This document shows positions 23,022-34,395 of a stretch of 64,000 nucleotides of DNA, one piece after another. Position 1 is the stretch's first letter, and every line of letters starts with the position of its first letter. The notes below the pieces were generated by a model. It had not been told where the DNA came from. It saw only the letters and a program-made list of their open reading frames with translations, and made no database searches. The stretch comes from Dendrobium chrysotoxum. Its lineage: Eukaryota > Streptophyta > Magnoliopsida > Asparagales > Orchidaceae. Where the stretch lies: contig CM034305.1 in NCBI GenBank assembly GCA_019925795.1, positions 55,478,573-55,542,572 on the forward strand, given 5' to 3'. Made by a program: the position numbers and the translations under genes.

Positions 23022-25849
23022 ATATTTTCCCTTTTGCTTGCTGGAATGTCCGGGGATTTAACAATGCTGTTAAAGTCCAAGCCTGAAAGGATCTCATTAA
23101 TCAATATAAGTTGAAAATGTTTTGCATTTTGGAAGCTAAGATCCATGAATCCATGACTATGGATCCCTGGTTCTCCAACTCTCATAGAATTTTTACTCAG
23201 GAGGAATCCTGTCATAATTTCAATTTCTCCCCCTCTGGCAGAATCTGGATCAAATGGGATCCCTCCTTTATCTCCTTCTCTTCTTCTTTTCTCTCCTCCC
23301 AAATCATTCATGGGTCCCTCTCTATTGGATCCTCTACCTCCTTCCTTATTTCTATCATCTATGCTGCTAATTCTCCTAAGGAAAGAAGACTCCTCTGGGC
23401 TCAACTTAGAGACCTGGCTATCAATGTCTCGCAACCTTAGATCATTATTGGATATTTCAATTACTACATATATGAATTTGAGAAAGCTGGGGGCATTCAA
23501 CTTCACTCTAGCCATTTAGCTGAGCTAAATAATGTAATTTTTGATTGTGAGCTAATGGACCTAGCCTCTGTTGGCCTTTTATATACCTGGTTTAACCAAC
23601 GCCCTGATAACCCGATTCACATCAAACTAGACAGATCGTTGGCCAATTCTGCTTGGTTGGATAAATTTCCAGATGCTTACTACAAGGTGGAGACTCCTAG
23701 TTGCTCTGACCATTCTCCTCTCGTGATTTTCCCCACCAATGTCTCCTCCAAACCTTCCAGATTTCTATTCAAAAATTATTGGCTGTATCAACTAGACTTT
23801 ATGGATTCGGTTATAGATGCCTTTGGGCTTCCCTTTGCTGGTAGTCCAATTGCTCATCTTTACTTTTGTCTTAAGTCTTTAAAAGAAATGCTTAAGAGGA
23901 AGAACTGGCAGTCTTCTAACTTTATTTTGGCTTCCATTGAAGCCCTTAAATCCAAACAAAACTTTTGTCTTCAACAGTTGGAAACTTCCCCATTAGACAT
24001 TACTCTTAACAATGAGCTTAAACTTATTAATGGTAATCTTGCTTCTCTCCAATCTGCTTGGGCTTCGTGGCTGCATCAAAGAGCCAAGGTTAATTGGATG
24101 GCTAAGGGGGAAGAAGATCTTGGGTTCCTTTATGCTAGGATTAGAACCCGAAAAAACAACAATACTTTGAAGGAAATTGCGACTCCCCATGGCACATTTA
24201 CATCTCATTCTAATATTGCGAGGGTTATTGTTCAACATTTTAGCAAACTTTTCAATACCCCTACTCCACCAGAAGTAGATGATTATATTATTCCTCTTGG
24301 TAATGTGGTTTCTCCTGATTTAGCTGATCTTCTTATCTCCCCTATTACAAATGCTGAAATTAAAGAGGTTGTTTTTGCTATGCCTTCCTCCTCCTCTCTT
24401 GGTCCGGGTGGTTTCACAGCTGAATTCTATAAATATTCCTGGGATATTATTGGGCTGAAGGTTTGTAATGCGGTTAAGAATTTGATCACCTATGCTAATT
24501 TCCCCATGGGGGTCACTGCCACAGCCATTACCCTCATTCCAAAATCCTCTCATGCCTCTAGTATCACTGATTATAGACCAATTTCACTTTGTAATGTATT
24601 TTACAAAATTGTAGCTAAGATGCTGGCTAATAGACTTAAGAAAGTCTTGCCTTCTGTTATCCATGGGAATCAAGCTGGCTTCATTCAGAAAAGGTGCTCT
24701 ACTGACAATATCATCCTTGTAAATAAAATTTTGAGGGAATTTAAACCCAATCAACACTTGTTCTGTGCTAAACTGGATATTCTCAAGGCATTCAATTCGG
24801 TCTCTAGAGACTTTCTTATCAATCGGATGAGATAGAAAGTCTTCCTCGAATTATTTCTGAAATGGAGTAAAGGGTGTATTACGAATATTCACTTTTCTAT
24901 TTGTCTGAATGGCTCCTTAGAGGGATTTTTTAACTCCTCCTCTGGTCTCAGGCAAGGTTGCCCCCTATCTCCTCCTCTGTTCTATATTGTTATGTATGCG
25001 CTCTCCTGTTGCCTCTTGGACCCTCTTCAACCATCTTTTAAAGGCATCCTATCTGATGGCAATAATTTCAATCACCTCCTCTATGTTGATGATCTCCTAC
25101 TGTTTGGGGAGAGCTCTATTCAGAATGTGGGGATTCTCATCTGTATTCTGGATAAATTTACCAAGGCCACTGCTTTGAGAATTAATCCTCTCAAGAGCTC
25201 CATCCTGTTCTCTCCCTCTTCCCAGCACCAATCGGATATCTGCTTCCTCCTTGGCATCACCAACTCCACCTCTATTCTTACCTATTTAGGCCTTCCCATT
25301 TCAAACAAAAATTTGAAAGCTTCTCACTTCCAACCACTTCTGAGTAGGCTTACTACTCTACTTGCTAGTTAGAAAACTAAGTTCTTGTCTTTTGCAGGTA
25401 GAGTGCAGTTTATTAAATTTACCATTTCCAATACTCTGGCCTACTGGATTATCAAAAGGAACATCAATATTTCACCTTACTGTGTGTTATGTAATAATCT
25501 TCGGGAATCACATAAGCACCTATTTTTTGAATGTGATTACACTTTCTCGATCATTATTGAGCTATTGCTGGATTTAAGACATTTCCTTTTCAGGCCTATG
25601 TTAATGCAAACTTTGGAATTTTTTGAAAAGAAGAACAATTTTGAGACTAGAGACAAGCTTTTTTGCTATCTCACTGTGTGCTGTTTGATTTATTTTCTCT
25701 GGTGGGAAAGGAACAACCGTAAATTTGCTGGAATCTCTCTTCCTCCCTCTGCTATCTATTGGAATATCAAAAAGGCTATCATATTAAAAGTGTTAAGGTG
25801 GAAAAATTTTGACAAGATTCATGACCGATTTGCTTTTCTTCAGGCCTGA
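23022..25849 (+). pseudogene. LINE II ORF2: endonuclease, RT, zinc finger (about five stops)
   Basis: The frame opens with FACWNVRGF, the start of the AP-like endonuclease, and continues through a WFNQRPDNP block and SDHSPLVI (about 23700-23730), the conserved endonuclease C terminus. RT begins at about 24250, with LIPKSSHAS, DYRPISLC, a first catalytic aspartate in AKLDILKAFN (24769-24798), LRQGCPLSP (about 24946) and YVDD (25081-25092). A CX2C...H finger (CVLCNN...HKHLFFECD) follows at about 25480-25530. In-frame stops occur near 23083, 23440, 24833 and 25370. Sequence between RT and the finger is shortened. No RNase H is seen before the stop at 25849. Confidence 0.88.
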
Positions 25850-26250
25850 GCAACTGTTTGACGGGTTTTTGTGGGCGATGATGAGTGATGCCAACATATG
25901 GTTGGGTTTTCTCTGGTGTTGCTCGACGACTGCTACTTCGCGGATTGCTTACTTGCCTTCACTAGAGGCCCTTGTGCCAACCGTTCTTCCTAGATGGCCT
26001 TGCGGCAGCCTGGGCATTTTTGGTGCTCTCTCGGTTTTTACCTGAGAATTTTTTATGATCCATTTTTCTATGTTGGCTAGTTAATCACCCGAATCCCAGT
26101 TTTTTCTTCTTTTGTCTGCTTTGTCCAGGTGTTCTCTTTCTTTTGCTTCTTTTGTAATTATTTTACAGTTGTTTTTCTTTACACCTGTAACCTTTTTTCT
26201 TTCATAGTTAATTAAAATTGGGCTTTGCCCCTAATTTTCCCAAAAAAAAA
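25850..26250 (+). other. LINE II 3' untranslated tail
   Basis: Non-coding, ending in a GGGCTTTGCCCCTAATTTTCCC stretch and an A run. The GGGC...GCCC pair can form a short terminal stem just before the A tail, a common arrangement in plant LINE tails. Confidence 0.6.
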
Positions 26251-26264
26251 ATCTTTCTATACAC

Positions 26265-26679
26265 CATTTATGGTCCACTCATCCTATATGTTTAATGCAA
26301 TATTCTCTATCAGTGGCAGAAGTATGCCTACTTATTCATGAGATCCCACTCCTCTTGTCTACAATCTGTGCATTTCATCTCATAGAGAGGTAGTTGCAAC
26401 ATTTTATGATATAAATAATCTTCAATTTATATCTTCAGTGCTAAAAGTCCTTATAATTTAAGCAATCTACCTTCACCTCCCCATCACTTTAACTTTTTCT
26501 CTTTCTTTTTAAAATGCTACAAAGAACACAACTTTTATATCAAATACCAGGAAAACTCATGTTCTTGAGAGTAATGCCAATCACCATAATGGGAAAATAA
26601 TTTACAAAGAGAATACTTGCGAATGAACATAAAATTGTTTATATTTTATGTATTCAACATACCTTCAAGGCTACATAGA
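26265..26679. other. Spacer, no gene seen
   Basis: AT-rich, between LINE II and the hAT-like element. Confidence 0.5.
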
Positions 26680-26723
26680 GAGATAATCATAGGCAGATTT
26701 AGGGGGGGCTAGGGGGGCATGTG

Positions 26724-26744
26724 CCCCCCCCCCCCCCCCCCCCC
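26724..26744. repeat. C21 homopolymer
   Basis: Twenty-one consecutive C, close to two shorter G runs (26702-26708, 26712-26717) that could pair with it. It lies at the left end of the hAT-like element. Confidence 0.95.
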
Positions 26745-26847
26745 TTTTTTTGTTGGCTTTTATATATTTTTCCCTTTTTTCACATACACAAAATCTATTT
26801 TTTTTTCTTTTTTCCTTAGCTGGTATCTGCCTTGCTCCTTCGCTCCC

Positions 26848-26849
<2 letters not shown>

Positions 26850-26897
<48 letters not shown>
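26850..26897. repeat. (CT)n microsatellite inside hAT-like element
   Basis: About 24 CT units. Serine-leucine frames through it are artefacts. Confidence 0.95.
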
Positions 26898-26902
<5 letters not shown>

Positions 26903-26951
26903 GTTTTTATGTGGCAACCTCCTCCACTAGCCCCTAGCTCTCCCCCTCTCC

Positions 26952-26954
<3 letters not shown>

Positions 26955-27013
<59 letters not shown>
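26955..27013. repeat. (CT)n microsatellite inside hAT-like element, second
   Basis: About 29 CT units, separated from the first by 57 bases of C-rich sequence. Confidence 0.95.
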
Positions 27014-27017
<4 letters not shown>

Positions 27018-27517
27018 AGGGACACTATTTTATTTATTTCCCACTTTATTTTTCTCTAATTGTGAAGTTAATTATTAATTTTTTAATGTTACTATGTTAC
27101 TTTTCTCTCTTCATCTTCACATTACTAGTTTTTTTTTTAAATACAAATTTCATCAAAAAAATTTTACTATTTTTAAAACTCCAAATTCTAGTTCATATGA
27201 GATTTTTATAATTAAAGCCAACAAATTACATCAGAGGAGAATTATAATATTTAAAGTTAAATCTAGTAGCTTAAAATATGATGAGTATGATAATATACAG
27301 TCTAAATAAATTTATGATGAAATTAATTTAGATGAGCATAGAAATAAGTTTTTTTCATTATCATAAAATTTATCTTCTTATAATTAACAACTATAATAAA
27401 AAAAATTAAAACCATATTGTAATTTCAAACTTAAATGAAAAAGCTTGAGAGTATTTTTAAAATCAAAAATTTGTGCCCCCGCAGATAAAAGATTATGGCT
27501 CCGCCACTGGAGATAAT

Positions 27518-28632
27518 TCTCTACTAATTTTGAGAAAACAAATTTAAATATTTTCCCTAAAAAATATTTAGCACTAGTATTCTTCCATCTTTCTCGTATC
27601 CCCTCCCTAAGCTTGTGCATGATCATTCATCATATATACTTACAAGAGAAAGATAAGTCTTTCGCCTCCCAAATCTAATCACTTCATCATCCATAGGTAC
27701 TTGTGGTAGTTGACAATTTCCTCTTAAGATGGAAACTAATTAACTTGGAGTCATCATATATGGCTCTTCATTCCTCATCGATAACCATCTAATAGAGAAA
27801 TCCCTCTATATAACACTAACAAATATAATCAACATCTTCTAATCACCCTACCAACCACTTCTCTAATCTCCGCCTGTACACTTGAATAATGCTGGAGAAA
27901 CAATGTGTGATGCATTTTAACACCATGCAATCATCTCTTATATAAAGCTTAGAGGTGATAAAGTGAACTTTTAGCATTTCAGCAAATAGTAATAGGTAAC
28001 ATACTTGTTAAGGCAAGGTAGAGGGTGAAAGCTAACAAATATGAAATGTTTAACTACATGATTAAAGGAACATAGTTGTAAGGATTATAAGTTTATCTCC
28101 AATTCTCAAAAATTATTCTCCATATGTATTTCTTTCTTTAATAATTAGATGTGTTTAATAATTAGATGTGTTATTAAATAAGACAATATTATCTAATACA
28201 TTTCAAGTCCTAATCATATTAAGACATGTATAAAAATATAGTAAAAGTTGGTGTTACCTAGCTTAGCTAGCAATGATCTTAGAAGTTGTTGTGGATGCTC
28301 TAATTTTAAATCTCGCTAACATCAAACTTGTAATGTGACACTGACCATTAAAAAAAACATGTAAAAGACAGCACTAAACTATATACGTTTTTAACATAAT
28401 TTTTGTACTAGGTTATAAATATTATTCCACAAATTCATGTAGAATGAAAAACTTGTTTGAATCTTTTATTCAAAAAATATACTCTTCCCCATAAGACACG
28501 AATTTAGATCCAGTACTTGAGTTAGGAAGAAATAAGGCTAACTCAAGTATGATACCATAATAAAACCATCTCCTAAATGCTTCTATGATTCATTTCCTTG
28601 CATGTCTATAATCATTTGGTGCTAAAGGTGAA
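27518..28632. other. AT-rich spacer, no gene seen
   Basis: The only local structure is an exact 17 bp tandem duplication, TTTAATAATTAGATGTG, at 28137-28170. Confidence 0.5.
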
Positions 28633-28635
28633 TAA

Positions 28636-28756
28636 GACTTCATTTGGGACAGTTTTCTTACTGCTTCTAAAGCAGTTTTTTAGTACAAAGAATTCAAGTT
28701 AAAGAGATTTTTGCGTTGTTTTAGAAAGCAGTAAGAAAGTTGTTATAAACTAAGCC
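28636..28756. mobile_element. Tourist-like MITE, copy 2
   Basis: 121 bp, flanked by TAA on both sides (28633-28635 and 28757-28759). It shares TTTGGGACAG..TTCTTACTGCTTC and the complementary AAGCAGTAAGAAAG near its right end with other copies. Confidence 0.85.
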
Positions 28757-28759
28757 TAA

Positions 28760-29408
28760 ATGAGGTGATTATAAATGAGCTTGGGTTTTATCTAATTTTA
28801 TTCATTACATTGCTAACACAAGCCCAATGGCTGCTCCTATTTGTTTCAAACGGGACCAAAAGCCTTAAGGAAATAGAACTGAAACCCATTAACCCAATTG
28901 TAGCATATTGATCCGTTAAGCATAATAAGCCAGACCCATTCGGTACATATGCTTAAAATTGCATGTCTATAGAGGCTTTTAACAGCCACTTGATGAAAGT
29001 GTAAATGCTTTGGATGGTAAATATTAATAGCAGATGCTTGTAATTTTTTATTCCATATTCATGAGAGGAATGTAATGCTCATAATAGAAAAGATCCGTTG
29101 TGCAGGGGAGTGGGGGTTGGGGGTAGACTGACCTGCTAGAGTTTTCGGTGGATAAGCTGTTTGAAAATTTTCCGGTAGAAAATCCGTCGGTTTCATCCTT
29201 CAGTATATCTTTTTGGTGGATTTTTCAACTTTTAAACTATTGATTTTTTGCGGAGGACCTGCCGGAAAAATTTTGAAGTTTTTTTTTTGCCATTGGAAAA
29301 AGCTATGGCAGTGATTTTATCGGCAGATAGGATTTCACAAGAAATTTTTTTTGACAAATTTTGCCTATTTATCGGTGAATGTTTTTTCACCGTTTGGTTC
29401 ATAATCTT
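28760..29408. other. Spacer with possible CACTA-derived fragment
   Basis: 29110-29400 has CCGTCGG, CGGTGGA, GCCGGAAAAATTTT and ATCGGCAGAT words resembling the subterminal regions of CACTA-1. No CACTA terminal repeat is visible here, so this may be a fragment only. Confidence 0.35.
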
Positions 29409-29411
29409 CTA

Positions 29412-29542
29412 GGTTATGTTTGGGACAGCTTTCTTATTATTTTCTAAAATATTTTTTTAGTCCAAAAATTTCTAATACAAAAAAAATTTTGTATTATAAA
29501 ATTGCTTTAAAAAATAGTAAAAAAGTTGTCCCAAACAAAACT
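29412..29542. mobile_element. Tourist-like MITE, copy 3
   Basis: 131 bp, with ends GGTTATGTTTGGGACAGC and TTGTCCCAAACAAAACT as inverted repeats. Flanks are CTA and TTA, so the duplication is imperfect. Confidence 0.78.
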
Positions 29543-29545
29543 TTA

Positions 29546-30475
29546 TTCTGTATATTATATTTTTTATCCCTATACTTGTTTATGATTAGATGAAATTATT
29601 TCCCAGCCACATTGAACGTGAGTTGGGGGGCTTGAGCCCTTTGGGAGACTTTATTCGTTATCTTCATTTTTTCGGTTCAGTCATATCCATCATTTGAAAA
29701 TGAACCTGATAGAGTCAAGCCTCATTCGTGCTCATCAAGATCCACTAACAAGCCAAAAACATTCTTGCAAAAATTGCTTCTGGGAAATCTTTTCATACTA
29801 TTAAGCAGTTGTTTTTCTGAGGGGTTTTCAGTGAAGGTTGTTTGGAGTGGCCTTCGTTAATCTGCTGGTGCTTTTAAGAATTTTGTGCTGGTGGCTTTGA
29901 TTTTTTTTGCATCTGTTTGCGAGTAGTTTTGTGCATGTGGAGAAATTATTCTGTGCGGACACTGGACAGGAGAACCGTCTGGTTACGCTTAGGTACCGAG
30001 CGGTACCGAGTCTTGGTACCGCTCGGTACCAAGCTCGGTACCGGACATGACGCATTTTCATTGGAGTCCGAATGCCATCCAGACTCCACACATAATAATT
30101 TTTTCAGTATGTGAGAGAAATGTCGTGTTGTCATTAATCTTCTGCTAGTGTTCTGGTGCTGGCTTTGGCCTTCAGCTAATATCTGCGAATAGATTTGTGC
30201 TGGAGTTGTTTATCTAATAGTATTTGTGAGTTTTTAATGCTGAATTTGGTTATCTGCTGGTGTTTATGATCAATTCTGTAGTGACGATTGGTTATCTGGC
30301 AAATGTTTGGGGAAATTTTTATGCTGGCTTTGGTTAATCTGTTAGTGTTTGGTATTATATTACTTCTTCAAGTTTTTGGGCGATTGGCTGTTGGGAATAG
30401 GGACTATGATGAATGAATCAGAGGGATTTTGTTTCTCTTATTGGCCCTAAAATTTTTTCAATGATAGAAGATTTT
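29546..30475. other. Spacer with degenerate repeats and GGTACC palindrome
   Basis: 29840-30360 contains several diverged copies of a CTGCTGGTGxT..GCTGGCTTTGGTTA phrase in direct order, perhaps a LINE tail. A GC-rich insert at about 29955-30080 carries the palindrome listed separately. Confidence 0.4.
29992..30042. repeat. GGTACC palindromic cluster
   Basis: GGTACCGAGCGGTACC (29992-30007) and its exact inverse GGTACCGCTCGGTACC (30015-30030) are separated by 7 bases, giving a 16 bp perfect stem. A further GGTACC follows at 30037-30042. Five GGTACC sites lie within 51 bases. Confidence 0.93.
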
Positions 30476-30635
30476 GACTTCATTGAGGACTGCTTTCTTG
30501 TTGCTTTCTAAAGCAGTTTTTTAGTATAGAAAACAACTTTTTAGTATAAAAAATTTTTAATTCAATTTTTTTTTTTTTTTTTGTAATAGAGAGCTGCTTT
30601 AGAAAGAATTAAAAAAGTTGTCCAAAGCCTTCATT
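30476..30635. mobile_element. Tourist-like MITE, copy 4 (diverged)
   Basis: It shares CTTTCTTGTTGCTTTCTAAAG and the complementary CTTTAGAAAGAATTAAAAAAG with other copies. A T run at about 30570-30584 is inserted. Ends are degenerate and I cannot place a clear duplication. Confidence 0.6.
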
Positions 30636-30671
30636 CTTCCTTAAAAAAGATGGAGTTCGAAGTTACATATT

Positions 30672-30674
<3 letters not shown>

Positions 30675-30705
<31 letters not shown>
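30675..30705. repeat. (AT)n microsatellite
   Basis: About 15 AT units. Confidence 0.9.
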
Positions 30706-30708
<3 letters not shown>

Positions 30709-30917
30709 CTTAAAAAAAATAAAATCCAAAAACTACATGATCAAATCCACCGCCATGAATCAAATGAAAAGAATCTAAACTAATACTCACCAACCAGCAA
30801 TCAGAATATCTTTTAAATTCCCCACCAATCTCTAATCGTTAGCCGCACTTAACTTAATAGTCCCTTATCATTTCAAACTTGCAGCTGTTGCCTACAAGGT
30901 TCTTCTAAAAGTTTCAA

Positions 30918-31036
30918 ATTTTCGTTTGGGACTGTTTTTTTATTATTTTTTAAAATAATTTTTTACTATAAATATTAAAATTTTTATACTAAAAAGATGC
31001 TTCAAGAAATAGTAAGAAACTATCCCAAATGAAGTC
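30918..31036. mobile_element. Tourist-like MITE, copy 5
   Basis: 119 bp, with TTCGTTTGGGACTG at the left and ATCCCAAATGAAGTC at the right. TAA lies at 31037-31039. The left duplication is unclear. Confidence 0.75.
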
Positions 31037-31039
31037 TAA

Positions 31040-31235
31040 GAGTTTGTTTGAGATGGCTGTAATTATAGAGGTAAGTATAAAACTATTATGGGGAAAGTAA
31101 TTTTTTTAAAAGCTACTATGAAATGCAAATTCCTAATACAAAAAATTCTTGGAAACAACGAAAAAATTATAACCAAACTATGATTGCAGTACGAAAGCAA
31201 AGCAGTTAGAAAGCTATCCTAAATGAAACCTCAAC
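31040..31235. mobile_element. Tourist-like MITE, copy 6 (longer subtype)
   Basis: It starts GAGTTTGTTTGAGATGGC directly after copy 5 and ends with GCTATCCTAAATGAAACCTC. Its ends are family-like but its interior differs from the other copies. The two elements are separated by only one TAA. Confidence 0.6.
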
Positions 31236-31236
31236 T

Positions 31237-32682
31237 TAGGGTATGTTGTATAATAACTTTTTTTTTTTTCATTCAGCTTTTATTTTCTTAAAAATGGTAA
31301 TAATTTTAACACTATCATTGTCGTGTCTCAACCCCTAGATAGAAAAAATAGAGGTTTGTATTAAATGGTTGATAATTAGCGTAGAATTTATCGAACAAAT
31401 TCTTTACTCTTTTTTTTTAATGTATCTACCATAATTTACAAAATTTATAGAGATGAGGCATAATAATCTTAGAAATAAGCACCCTCAAGTTTGATTCATA
31501 TGAAAATATTATCAGTATGGCTGTCTATATAGTTCAAGCTTCACAATCATAAATATTCTTATATGTTGTCAGAGCCAGAACCAACCTCTCTTACGAGATT
31601 GGGCAAAATATAATTGGAGAATGTATAAAACCTTCGAGGTGAAACCTTAGAGGTGAAATAGAAAAAGATAATGCTATAAATTGGGGAACCAATCTCTCTA
31701 CAGAAGATCTATAGCACAATGCTATAGATCTTTTGCAGAGCCATATTGCATCAGGATGCAGAAAACATTACGTACGAAAGGATTAAAGAAAATTTTTATG
31801 AAATCAATAAGTTGTTCTTCTTTCTTTTTTTTTCTTTTTCTTCTCCTTTACATTATTGAGTTGTACTATTGCATGCAAATGATCAGTTTGGTAGGATTCT
31901 GCAATTGGTTAGCCACTTCTACACACATAATTCAGTTGATAGCATAGCTGTTTGTTAGAGGAATAGAAGGAAGAAGACAAAAAAGAACAAACGATTGACT
32001 ATATGGCTATGCTATATTGTGATTGTATAGTTCATAAAATAAAGAGTAAATGCCTATACACTTCATTAATAAGTAATACATAGCTATACACTTGTAAAAT
32101 AATATAAAGTTCTTAATAAGTTTATATAAGTATCTCAATAAAGTGTAAAAATTTATAAATTTATCCTTTCAAGCTATTGAAAGAACACTTTCTAATGTTC
32201 CAATATCTTTATTTCTTATAATAAGCCTAAAAAAATCCCATGCTTTATCAATAAATTCAAATACAATGATCATCCAATCTTGAAAAGGTCACATTTTTGA
32301 GATAAAAACATTTCCATCCAAATTTGCATGCAATGTAATTTAAGAAATTATAATTTCAAATTTAATAATTACTAATACACTCTTTACATTCATTGCTTAA
32401 ATTCTAAATTTTGCTTCTCTTTAAGCTCTTGCTCAGCTTTCAAACCCTTTAGATAATATTCAATAAATTGTTATTATCCTTTCTCTTCATTCATTCTATT
32501 AATGTTATATGCTACAATTTTAGAAGAATTATTCTTTATTATTTCCTCTCAGCTCTTGCTCAGAATTCCTATCAATGCTATAGGCTACAATAGTTTGCCA
32601 TTTCAGTTGGCATGGAAGGCTCCAAGACTATGAGATCGCTGAGGATATCTGAATGGAACACTGACCTCATGCCATGAAAAAT
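31237..32682. other. AT-rich spacer, no gene seen
   Basis: No domain-bearing frame. The one strong local structure is the 13 bp stem hairpin at 31704-31732. Confidence 0.5.
31704..31732. repeat. Perfect 13 bp stem, 3 base loop hairpin
   Basis: AAGATCTATAGCA, then CAA, then TGCTATAGATCTT. The stem is perfect. Confidence 0.9.
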
Positions 32683-32685
32683 TAA

Positions 32686-32805
32686 GGCTTTATTTGGGAC
32701 GATTTTCTTACCGCTTCTTAAATCATTTTTCTACTATAAAAATTAAAATTTTTGTACTAAAAAGTTGCTTTAAGAAGCACTAAGAAAGCCATCCCAAATA
32801 AAGCC
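32686..32805. mobile_element. Tourist-like MITE, copy 7 (best preserved)
   Basis: 120 bp, with ends GGCTTTATTTGGGACGATTT and CATCCCAAATAAAGCC. An exact TAA duplication lies at 32683-32685 and 32806-32808. An internal CTGCTTC-type stem is also present. Confidence 0.9.
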
Positions 32806-32999
32806 TAAATCTTATATATTTTTGATGATGGAAGCAATCTTTCTCTATCACCATTCCAAAAAGCCTACAAGAGTAATTACACAATGTTGCTTTGGTACAA
32901 ATCTATCAATTAAAAAACTAATTTCACTACTAAAAATATGAGGTTTTCATAGCCTTTATTAGCAGCGGTTAGCAAACCGGTGCTATAGATCAATATTCA

Positions 33000-33430
33000 G
33001 AGCAGTTCTCACCGATGCTAGAAACGGGCATATTTACCCTCTTCGTGCCCTAGCCGAACCATTTGATCCGTTCTTGACTTCGTCTGTGATTCCTTCGCTT
33101 CCTACCTGCATTTGCTCGACATCGCTTCCTCCAACGCCACTAAAATCGTCATCACCGCCAAATCCCGGTCACCATCGAATCTGCCATTGTCAACCCTTCG
33201 TTTGTTGTCCCCTTCTTCAACGACGTAGCCCTTTGCACACAGCCAGTTAAATCTTCATCCTATCCACAACTGAATCCGCCGGTCCTGACGTCAAATCCAT
33301 CGCCGTAACTGAAAAGTCATCACCAACGAATTCATGGTAGCCATTTAGTTGCTCGGTCCATAGGTATTTTTCAACTCATCTCTCATCTGCCCTAATCGAA
33401 TTCCTAGTCTCCATTCAGTCGCTCTTTCGC
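33000..33430 (+). promoter_or_regulatory. GC-rich 5' block of CACTA-3
   Basis: CpG-containing sequence (TCGTGCCCTAGCCGAACC, GACATCGCTTCCTCCAACGCC) right behind the subterminal repeats, where En/Spm promoters and first exons lie. No clear start codon and frame can be assigned. Confidence 0.45.
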
Positions 33431-33517
33431 TCGTCTTGATCATAAAAAAAAGCTTTTAAACAATAAATTAATCAATTTTATAGGATTTGGTTTGAACAAT
33501 AAGTAGAAATATTGTTC

Positions 33518-34395
33518 CTTTTTTTTACCTACGGGTTAATATAGGGGAAAAAGTACAAGGTCCTTAAACGGATCTCAAGCTCTCTACTACTCAAACAAGC
33601 TACAAAATTAATCAAAAAACCAAAAAATATCCTATGAGCTCGAGTTCCCTACTATGCAAAAGTACAAAATATCCTAGGTACATTCCACGGTGCATAAGGA
33701 GGAACACCCAAAAAATGTGAAAAAATAAAAAACCAGGACCGAGCACCAGCCTCCTACCCCAGCAAGCATGAGCAAAAACACTAGCAATAGACAAAACCTA
33801 CAAAATACAATGGCAAGCCAAGAAACAGTTGAAAGTATCAAAATAATTACAAGCATAACCCAACCATTTAAATAAAGAAGTCCACATGTCAACCACAACT
33901 AACCACTCCTCAATCACCCAACTAGCCAAACAATACCCAAGTGGACACTCCAAAACCCCAAGGATACAAGGAAACGAGAGCAGCCCCCAACCCATGCAAG
34001 GATCCACACTACAGGCATCAGTATAAAGGATCTCCAAGAGCCACCAGACCTCCACATTGGCATTAGGAATATAGAAGTTAGAAATAGGACCAACACCCAC
34101 CCAGCTCCCACAAAAACCAAAGCCAGCCAATAGAAAAAACCACACCCGACCGGACATAAACCTTCAGATGAACCAGAACAGCACCGAAATAAGCCCCAGA
34201 ATTAACCAGCAAGTAGAAATAATGAATAATAAAAAGCACAATATACACCGCCAACAGGTTAAGCCCGCAGCTAACAAAGAACAAAGAGGCCAAACAAACC
34301 ATAAATGCCACTCCAAAGCAATAACCCACCAAAACCGAAAGGCAACACAGCAGCTGAAAAACAACAAAGAGCAAAGCCCAAAAACCAAAAAAAAT
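33518..34395 (-). other. LINE III 3' untranslated tail
   Basis: Non-coding on the minus strand. Frames on both strands (33612-34440) have no domains and reflect low stop density in an A/C-rich strand. Confidence 0.7.

Larger units (their letters stand above)
21688..26250 (+). mobile_element. LINE II, near full length (4.56 kb), no RNase H
   Basis: The target duplication AAATCTTTCT(T/A)TAC lies at 21675-21688 and just after the A run (26242-26250). ORF1 starts about 50 bases in, ORF2 follows immediately, and a 0.4 kb 3' tail ends in poly-A. Reading-frame damage in ORF2 is moderate and ORF1 is open throughout, so it is younger than LINE I. Unlike LINE I and III it ends after the zinc-finger region without an RNase H domain. 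Confidence 0.92.
26688..27509. mobile_element. Small non-autonomous hAT-like element, 822 bp
   Basis: It is flanked by an exact 8 bp duplication, GAGATAAT (26680-26687 and 27510-27517). The right end, reversed, begins CAGTGGCGGAGCCATAATC; the left end begins CATAGGCAGATTTAG, a mutated version of the same repeat. Both ends carry runs giving GGGGGCA/TGCCCCC. The 8 bp duplication and CAGxGGCGGAGCC-type end fit the hAT superfamily. The interior holds a C21 run and two CT microsatellites and no transposase. Confidence 0.82.

Noticed and set aside
22922..23515. 197-codon minus-strand frame over LINE II
   Set aside because: Antisense shadow of ORF1 and the endonuclease. The plus strand carries the conserved motifs.
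26719..27211. 153-codon frame with Ser-Leu runs
   Set aside because: It is made of CT microsatellites and T-rich DNA inside a non-autonomous element, with no domain.
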